DNA of 38,990 nucleotides from Boseongicola sp. Lineage in GTDB: Bacteria; Pseudomonadota; Alphaproteobacteria; Rhodobacterales; Rhodobacteraceae. Below, piece after piece: positions 16,401 through 25,400 of this stretch. Numbering within the stretch: the first letter of the stretch is position 1; each line of letters starts with the position of its first letter. Below the pieces are notes generated by a model. It did no database searches and was not told where the DNA came from. It was given only the letters and a program-made list of their open reading frames with translations. The stretch covers positions 1 through 38,990 of the forward strand of contig JAPPCV010000119.1 of assembly GCA_028824715.1 (NCBI GenBank). The letters run 5' to 3'. A program made the position numbers and the translations under genes.

Positions 16401-19400
16401 TTGACGATGAAGGTGCCCGCGTCGTTCCCGGGCGTCGAGGGATCGTCGTAGTCACGGCACACGGTGGCGGGCACGTCGGTGTCTGCCGACATGTCGGAGT
16501 TGCCCGTCTTCACCTCCGCGCGAAAGTCCAGGGTCGTGTCGACCGACACCGCCTCGGCATCGTTTGACAGCGCCCAGCCGCGTGCGTGCCTGGCACGCAT
16601 CCGGAAGGCGTAGCGGACATTCGCGTCGATGCGGTAGCTTGTGCGCAGGCCAATGCTGCCCGCCTCGCAGTCGGCTGCATCCGATGCGGAAAGGCCATAG
16701 AAATCCTCGTCGGCCCACTCGTCCGCGAAGGAGGGATGGACCCTTCTCTTCTGGATCGCGAAGCTTCCCAGGTCGCTCACCACGACATCGGTGGGCTTCC
16801 AGCACAGGTCGACCGTCGGCTCTCCATCTGCCGTGTCCTCGACTGCAAGGCCCGCGGCCGTCAGCCCGTCGAGCGCGATCGTCGCGTTGGCCTCCACCGC
16901 TTCGGACACCGGGCCGGCGCCGTCGCCGAAAATCGCCGAAACCCGGTAGTGGCGGGTCTCGCCGGCCTTCAGGCCCGACACGTGCGTGTAGGCCGTGCCG
17001 GTTCCGTACGTGTTGGCCATTACCTCGGCCCAGGAGGAACCGCCGTCATAAGACGCCTCGATCCGGTAGCCGAAGACCGTGCCGGAGGGCGCCGTCCAGT
17101 TCAGCACGACCTTGCTGACGGTCGCTTCGGCCGTCAGCCCGGTCACCCGGCCAGGAACGTCTGACGCCGTGTCGTTGTCCGATACCGTTACCGCGACATC
17201 CGCCGCCGCCACCGAGCCGTAGTCCGCCCCGGACACCGCGTGCGAGACCGTCGCCGCGTCGACCTCCGCGTCCGCGTCCTCGGCCGCGCTGACCGTCACC
17301 GTCTGCGCCGTGTCCCAGTCCGACGGCGTGAAGGTCAGCGCACCGCTCACCGTCACGTCCGCATCACCGCTTGACCGCGACGGCGTCACCGTCACGTCGC
17401 CCGTCGGCTGGCTGTCCAGAACCACCGTGTAGGTCGCCGTGCCCCCCTCGGGCACCGGAAGCGCCGTCTCCGAGACCGTCACGCCCCGCGTGTCGTCGTC
17501 CTCGATGGTCAGCGCGGTCCCCGTCACCGACAGGCCGCCGACCGTCGTCGTGCCCCCGACTGTCAGGGACTCGCCGTCCTCGTCCAGGCCGTCGTCCACC
17601 GGCGCCAGCGCGAACGTCGCCGTGCCCGTGATCTCGCTGGCGTCGATCGTGAGCGCGACGTCCGCGACGGTCCCGTAGTCCGTCCCCTCGACCGCGCCGT
17701 CAGTGCCCGCGCCCACCGAAACCGTCACCGGCACGTCCGCCGTCAGCGCCGCGCCGTCCAGCGTCCCCGTCACCGTGATCGTCGTCGATCCTGCGCCCTC
17801 GGCGAGCGCGTCCTGCGACAGGCTCAGCCGGATCTCCGTCGACGCCGTGTCGTTGTCCGATACCGTTACCGCGACATCCGCCGCCGCCACCGAGCCGTAG
17901 TCCGCCCCGGACACCGCGTGCGAGACCGTCGCCGCGTCGACCTCCGCGTCCGCGTCCTCGGCCGCGCTGACCGTCACCGTCTGCGCCGTGTCCCAGTCCG
18001 ACGGCGTGAAGGTCAGCGCACCGCTCACCGTCACGTCCGCATCACCGCTTGACCGCGACGGCGTCACCGTCACGTCGCCCGTGGGCTGGCTGTCGAGGAC
18101 CACCGTGTAGGTCGCCGTCCCGCCCTCGGCCACCGGAAGCGCCGTCTCCGAGACCGTCACGCCCCGCGTGTCGTCGTCAACGATCGTGCCGGTGACGTTC
18201 ACGGCCTCGGTTGCCACGAGAAGGCCGCCCGTGGACACTCGCCATCCGATTTCCAGCGTTTCGTCCTCCTCGTCGATGTCGTCGTCGACAATGGTCACTT
18301 CCAGGCTCGCCGATGTCTGTCCTGCTGGTATCGAGATGCTGGCACGGCCGAACGACACGAACCGCCCGTAGTCGTCCGATTCCGTCGCGGTGCCGCCGAC
18401 TCGCGCAGACGTGGCGATGTAGGCAACCTCGCCGTCCACCGGGTGGTCCAGGTTCATGACGAACGTCATGGCACCCTCGTCTTCGTCGACCGACACGTCT
18501 TCCATTGTCGCCGTTGCGGGGGAATCGTTGTCGGGACCCACTATCACCAGCAACACCGTCCCGTTCCTTCCGAATGTCGCCGGAGCCGTCGCATTGCTCA
18601 GGTTGATGACCACGTTGCCGACGTTCGTCGGCTCGTACACCGTGTCGTCCAGGATCGAGAGAGTGAACGTCTTCCGCGTTTCGCCCGGCTCGAAGACCAG
18701 CGTGCCGCTGGTCGACGTGTAGTCCTCTCCGGGCGTGCTGGAGTCGCCGCTGTCCTCCGTGGCGTAGTCCACGCTCACCCGTTCGGAGAGCGCCGGCGTC
18801 AGGGAGACCGCGATCTCAACGTCGCCCTCGTCCTCGCCGACGTTGATGCCATCGTGCGCCCATTCGAGCACCGGCGCGGCGCGCGTCACCTTGACCAGGT
18901 ACTCCTTCTCGGTGACGCCGTCCTGCGCGGTCACCGTCACCTTGACGGTGCTCTCGCCGAACGCGAGAGCCAGGTCCGCCGTGTTCGGGGTGCTCGTGTC
19001 GTCGTCCCCCGCTATCGAAACGCTCGCGCCGCGGTGGTTCTCCGTTGCGGAGACCGTCACGCTGGCGGCGGTGTTTTCCACGTCCGCCTCGTATTCGAGG
19101 GTTCCGGCGGCGAACGCCGGCGTCAGGCTGACCTGCGTTCCTCCGACACTGACCGACAGGGCCTTCAGGTCCGCGTCTGCCGAGGCCGCGTCGTCGTTCT
19201 CGATGGTTCCGGTGGCCGTCTTCGGCGTTCCGAGCACGGCGTTCGAGGAGGGACCGGCGAGCGTCACCGTGAGGGTCTCGTCGCCTTCATGGTTGCTGTC
19301 GTCGCCGGTGGCGACGGAGATGGTCCCGGTCGTCTGCCCGGCGGGGATGGTCAGCTGCGCGCCGGCCACGGGCGCGGTGTAGTCCGCCCCGTCCGCGTGG

Positions 19401-22400
19401 CCGCTGTCCGAGGTCGCCGTGCCGTCCGCCGCGGCGTAGCCGACAGTCACGTCGGTGGACGCGGCCGGGCTCAGCGTCACCGTGAAGGCGAGCGCGTCGC
19501 CCTCCGTCGCCGTCGCGTCCGCGATGGTCAGGGTCGGCGTTCCCTCGTCGTCCTCGATGGTGCCCGTGGCCTCGCTGATGGCGATGCTGGCGTCCGAGAC
19601 GTTGCTCAGCGTGACCTTGAAGGTCTCGTCGCCCTCCGCGAGCGCGTCGTCGGCCAGCGTCACCTCGACCGTCTCCGAGGTCTCGCCGGCGGCGAACTCG
19701 AGCGTTCCGGAGGCAGCGGCGTAGTCCGTGCCCGCCTTCGCCGAGCCGTCAGAGGTCGCGTAGTCGACCGTCACGGCTTCGCCGCTGGCCGCATCCAGCG
19801 TCACCGCGAACTCGATCTTGCCGTCGTCCTCCGCCGCGGTCGCGCCCGCGATCGACAGCGCGGGCTCGGCGGTGTCGTTGCGCGCCACGCGGCCCGTGAA
19901 GGCCGCCACCCCGTTGCCCCAGCGGTCCTGGAGCCTGTCGGTCCCGGGCGCGTAGCCCACCGTCACGTGCTGCGCGTGGCCCACGGCGGAGGCGAGCGTG
20001 ACGGTCACGCTCGCGCCATCCACGTCCACGCCCGTTGCCGCCCTGGCCGTGCCGTGGACCGTCACCGTGAAGTCACCCGGCGCCGGCTCGGAATCCTCGT
20101 CCAGGTGGTCCGGAACGCCGCTCGCCCGCTCGAAGGCCAGGACCAGCTCGTTTCCGTCAACGACCGCGCCCCCCGCGCCGGCCGCCAGCGCCGGTGCGGT
20201 GGTGTCGACCAGCGAACCGGTCGTGTGGCTCCCGTGCCGGACGTTCACCGCCCGGTTGCCCGCGTCCTCGATCGTCCCGCCGTTCAGCACCAGGCCGCCG
20301 TTGGTGAGAAGCGTCCCGGCCGCATCGACGTTGCCGGGAACCCCGATCGCGCCCTCGTCGCCCGACACGTCCGCCGGCACCGTCCAGGCGAACACCAGGT
20401 CCGTGCCGCCGGACCCGCTCTCGTATGCCGCGTCCTGCCGGCCCGAATCGCTGGCGGAGAACTTCAGCGCCGGCACGCCCGAACCCGTGTCCACCGTGAC
20501 CGCGCTCTCGAACTTCACGGTGAACCGCACCGTCTCGCCGGGACCGTAGACCGGATCCCCCGTCACGGTTGCGGGCACCGTTGGCGTGGACGTCACCGCG
20601 ATGCTCTCGATCCATCGCGTCTTGATGTTCGCGCCGTTCGGGACCGCCGCGTGATCGAGCACCGCGGCCTCCGTGGTCCCCTGGTTGACGATGCTGCCGC
20701 CGTTCAGCTCCAGCGCGTTGGCGGCCACGCCGATCCCGTCCGTGTCGTCGTCGTCCGCCGCCGTCACCGTCTTGCGGAACACCAGCACGGTGGCCGAGCT
20801 CGCGCCCGGGTCATGGAGCGCATGGCTGTCGGCGGCGGGCGTGCCGTCCAGCAACAGCGCCACGCGCGGCGTCCCGGTCACGTCGACAGCGGCATCGAAG
20901 GTCACGCTCACCTCGATCGTGTCGCCGAGGTCGTACTCCCCGTCCGAGGGCAGGCTGGTGAAGGCGATGGATGAGACCTCGGCCGCCGTCACGTCGTCGT
21001 TCTCGATCGTCCCTGTGGCCGTCTTCGGCGTTCCGAGCACGGCGTTCGAGGAGGGACCGGCGAGCGTCACCGTGAGGGTCTCGTCGCCTTCATGGTTGCT
21101 GTCGTCGCCGGTGGCGACGGAGATGGTCCCGGTCGTCTGCCCGGCGGGGATGGTCAGCTGCGCGCCGGCCACGGGCGCGGTGTAGTCCGCCCCGTCCGCG
21201 TGGCCGCTGTCCGAGGTCGCCGTGCCGTCCGCCGCGGCGTAGCCGACAGTCACGTCGGCGGACGCGGCCGGGCTCAGCGTCACCGTGAACGCGAGCGCGT
21301 CGCCCTCCGTCGCCGTCGCGTCCGCGATGGTCAGGGTCCGCAGGTCGGGACGCTCCGTCGCCTCCGTGGACGGCGTTCCCTCCAGCCCGTCCCGGGTGGC
21401 GATCACGCGCACCGTGTAGTCCGTGCCGTCCGCGATCCCTGGGATGGTGTGGGTGGTTGTCGAACCCGAGGAGACGGCCGCTTCCCGGTTGTCGGACGCC
21501 GCTGTGGCAAAGGTCTCGGTCCCGGACCTCCACTGCACCTTGTAGCCGTCGGCGCCGGTCACCTCGTCCCAGGCCACGTCCAGCTTGCCGCCGCCGGGCG
21601 TCAGGACGACCCCGGTCACCTGGGCCGGCGGGCTGTCGTCGTCGACGATGACGATCTCCCAATCACATGTCGAGCTGCAAAGGGTGCCGTCGGCCTTGGC
21701 CAGGGACACCGCGTCGGGAAAGCCGTACGGAATCAGCTGGAGCGAGAAGTCCTCGCTGTCCTCGGCGAGGGCGTCGTCGGTGATGGTCACGTCCAGGGAC
21801 TTGCTGGCCACGTACCTTCCGTCCTGCGCCGCGAAGTCGGAAGCCTGGAAGCTGACGAAGCTGGCAGGGATGCGCCCGTAGTCCAGGCCTCCCACCGCCG
21901 TCCCGTTCCGGGTCCTGGCCAGGATCCTGAACGTTGCGTCGGTCGGCTCGGGCACGCCCGCCGCGGTTTCCGCGACGATGCTGATCGTCTGCGTTCCCGA
22001 GTCCTCGCGGAACACGTGATCGGTGCTGCCGGGCCGCACCACGATCGCCGGATTGGCCGCCACCATCGCAACGCTTGCGGACGCGTCGGTGCCGACGGCA
22101 TAGGCCGAATCCGCCGAGATCGTGGCGGTCAGGGTTCCGTCGGACGTGGCGCCGCCAGAGAAGTCGCTGGAAGCGAGGGACAGCGTCGCGGACGTCTGGT
22201 TGGCCGGGATCGTGACCGTCCGGGACAGCGTGCCGGCCGGAAGGAAGTCCTGGTCCTGCGTGAAGGCGAAATTCACGTCGAGCGCCTCGGCGGTCGCCGC
22301 GGCCCGCGTCACCGTGAACTCGATCCCCTGGAGGTGGAAGGCGAGCGTGGACACGCTGGCGGCGATCGAGACGGTCGGCTTCGCATGCGTCACCTGCAGA

Positions 22401-25400
22401 GTGTAGGTCCTGTCCGCCCGCGGAGGCCGGACCGCGGTGACGGTGATCTCGGTCTCCGCGCCGTCGAGCCGCACCTGGTGTCCGTCGGCGTTGCCGTCCG
22501 CATCGGCGGGCAGGATCGTTGCGTCGCCGCCTTCCGCCGCCGAGGCCGACACGGTCACGAATTCGTCGGTGCCGAGCGTCGTGGCGTCATACGCGGTCGT
22601 GTCGGCGTCGAACTGCGGCGTCAGGTCGAGCGATGCGGTGCCGTGCGTGATTCCCAGCGAGGCGAGCTTCGCCGCGGCCAGCGTCTGTCCGCCATCCACC
22701 CGGTGCCCGCCCTGCGTCGCCAGCGTGGTCGCGCCAAGGTCGGCGTCGCGCTGGCCGATGCTGGCCCGGATGGTCGCGCCGTTGAGCGCGAGGGCGTCGG
22801 TCCCGACGCTGATGCCGTCGCTGTCGAGGTCGCCGGCCTGGACCTCGTATTCGAACGTCAATGTCCCGCTTCCGGACTTGCCCGCGTAACCGAAGCTCGT
22901 GGCGGAGGATCCGATGTCCACATCGAGGCCGGGCGAGCCGCCGTCCGTGTTCACGTCCACGTCCCGGTCGAACTTCACCGCGACGGCGATGGTCTCGCTG
23001 CTCGCGTAGGTGTCGGTGGCGTGCAGGGGCTGCGAGGTGACCGTGACGCCCGAGACGCTTGGCCTCGGCTGCGTCACCTTCAGCGTGTAGGTCCCGTTCG
23101 GCCGCGGCGCCCTGACCGCGGTGACGGTGATCTCGGTCTCCGTGCCGTTGAGCCGCACCTGGTGTCCTGCGGAGTCGGTGTCCGCATCGGCGGGCAGGAT
23201 CGTTGCGTCGCCGCCTTCCGCCGCCGAGGCCGACACGGTCACGAATTCGTCGCTGCCGCTCGTCGTGACGTCATACGCGGTCGTGTCGGCGTCGAACTGC
23301 GGCGTCAGGGCGAGCGATGCGGTCCCGTGCGTGATCCCCAGCGAGGCGAGCTTCGCCGCGGCCAGCGTCTGGCCGCCGTCCACCCGGTGCCCGACCTGCG
23401 CCGCCAGCGCGGTGCCGCCGAGGTCGGCGTCGCGCTGGCCGGTGCTGGCCCGGATGGTCGCGCCGTTGAGCGCGAGCGCGTCGGTCCCGATGCTGATGCC
23501 GTCACTGTCGAGGTCGCCGGCCTGGACCACGTATTCGAACGTCAGCGTCCGGTTCCCGGACATGCCAGCGTAGCCAAAGGTCCTGGCGGAGGAACCGATG
23601 TCCACTGCGAGGCCGGGCGAGCCGCCGCCCGTGTTCACGTCCACGTCGCGGTCGAACGTCACCGCGACGGCGACGGTCTCGCCGCTCGCGTAGGTGTCCG
23701 CCGCGTGCAGCGGCGACGACGTGAGCGTGACTCCGCCGCTCTCGATGCCCGGCACGTCGCGCACGATGGTCACGGGAAGCTCTCCCGGCGCCAGCGCGCC
23801 CGAGCCGTACCCGGCGCCGTCGCCCGTGTGCGTGAGGGTCTTCGCGGCTTCCTGCGCGGAGACTTGCGAGGCCGCCGTCACGGTCACCGTCTGCGCGTCG
23901 TTCCAGTTGTCCGGCGTGAACGCCAGGCTCTCCGGCTCGACGGTCAGGCCGTTCCCGGCGCCCGCGACGGTCACGTTGACTGTCCTGGACGGCCGCTTGC
24001 CGAGCTTCAGCGTGTAGCTGGCGGTCCCCCCCTCGGCCACCGACAGCGCGGGTGCCGAGAACACGTAGCCGTTCTGTGCCGTCTTCTCCTCGACCAGCAC
24101 CGGCAGGTTGACCGGCGCCGCCGGATCGTACCCGCCGCCCGCGGCCCGATGACGCAGCCTGAATTCCCGGTTCTCCGTCACGCCGTTGTTGCGCGCGGCC
24201 ACGATGACATTCTGCGGCTCGTCCCAGTCGTCCGGCGTGAAGGTCAGCGTCACGCTCGCGCCGGACAGGTGGGTGGAGCCAATCCACAGCGGCGCGCTGT
24301 TGCGTACCGTGACCTCCACCGTCACGTCGCTCGCAGGCTGGAGGTTGAGAGCGACCGTGTACGAACCGTTCGATCCACCCTCCTTGACGTGCAAGCGGGT
24401 CGTGTCGAGGACGATCGCCGCCGAAACCGAGTCGGTCACCTCCACCGCCACGCTCGCGGTGCTTCCCTCGTAGTCACCCCCGCTCGCGGTGTAGGTCAGT
24501 GTCTCCGGATCGTTGGCGGCGTCCAGGTCCGCCGCGGCCTCGACCGTCACCGTCACGGGCGTGTTCCAGGCGTCCGGCTCGAACTCGATCGTGTCTGGCG
24601 TGACCGTGAGATCTGTGTTGGCCGTGCCGGCAAGCTCCAGCGTCACCTTCTCCGTGGGCAACGTCGCGAGCGCGACCGTGTAGGTGGCGCTGCCGTTCTC
24701 GGACACCGGCAGGGTGGTCCGGGAAAGCAAGATCGCGGGCGTGTCGTCGTCCGTCACGTTGACCGGCAGCTCGGCGGTGACCGCGCCGTAGCCCCCGCCG
24801 CCAGCGGTGTGCGTCAGCCTCGCGGTGCCGGGCGCGGCGTCGTTGTCGTGGACCGCGCTCACGCTCACGGTCTGCGCCTGGTCCCAGTTCGACGGCGTGA
24901 ACGTGAGCTGGCTCGTGCCAAGCGTCAGCCCGGCACTCCCGCCGGCGGCGATCGAGACGCTCACGTTGGCGCTCGGCCTGGTCGCCAGCGCCAGCGTGTA
25001 GCTGTTGCTTGCGCCTTCGGTGACTTCGAGGGACGGTGTTGACAGCACGAGCCCTGCCGTGTCGTCGTCCTCTATGGTGCCGGTCGCCGAGGCCGCGGCG
25101 CCCAGTTCGGCGTTGGACGACGGGTTCGAGATCGCGAGCGTGAACGTCTCGTCGGATTCGTCGAGGGAATCCTGCGTCGTGGGGATGCTGATCACGGTCT
25201 CGGTCTGCCCGGCGGTGATCGTCGCAGTCTCGCCGGTTGCGGCGGTGAAGTCGCTCGCGGACGCGGTGTCGCCGGAGCCGATCGACGTGCTGTACTCAAC
25301 CGTCACGTCCGCGTCGGTCGCGGCCCTGATGCTGACGGCGAAGCTCACGTCCGAGCCCTCGACGGCGGCGCCGCCGGTCACGCCGACGACCGGCTTGCCG

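Noticed and set aside
14117-16567. Plus-strand open frame of 816 codons
   Set aside because: Antisense to the autotransporter barrel and last passenger domains, with shadow-frame composition and no recognisable motif.
18443-20974. Plus-strand open frame of 843 codons
   Set aside because: Antisense to the Calx-beta region; its internal repeats simply mirror the repeats of the real gene.
21092-25042. Plus-strand open frame of 1,316 codons
   Set aside because: It lies fully antisense to the giant autotransporter gene. Its Arg/Gly/His-rich composition is that of a high-GC shadow frame, and it has no signal, domain or ribosome site.
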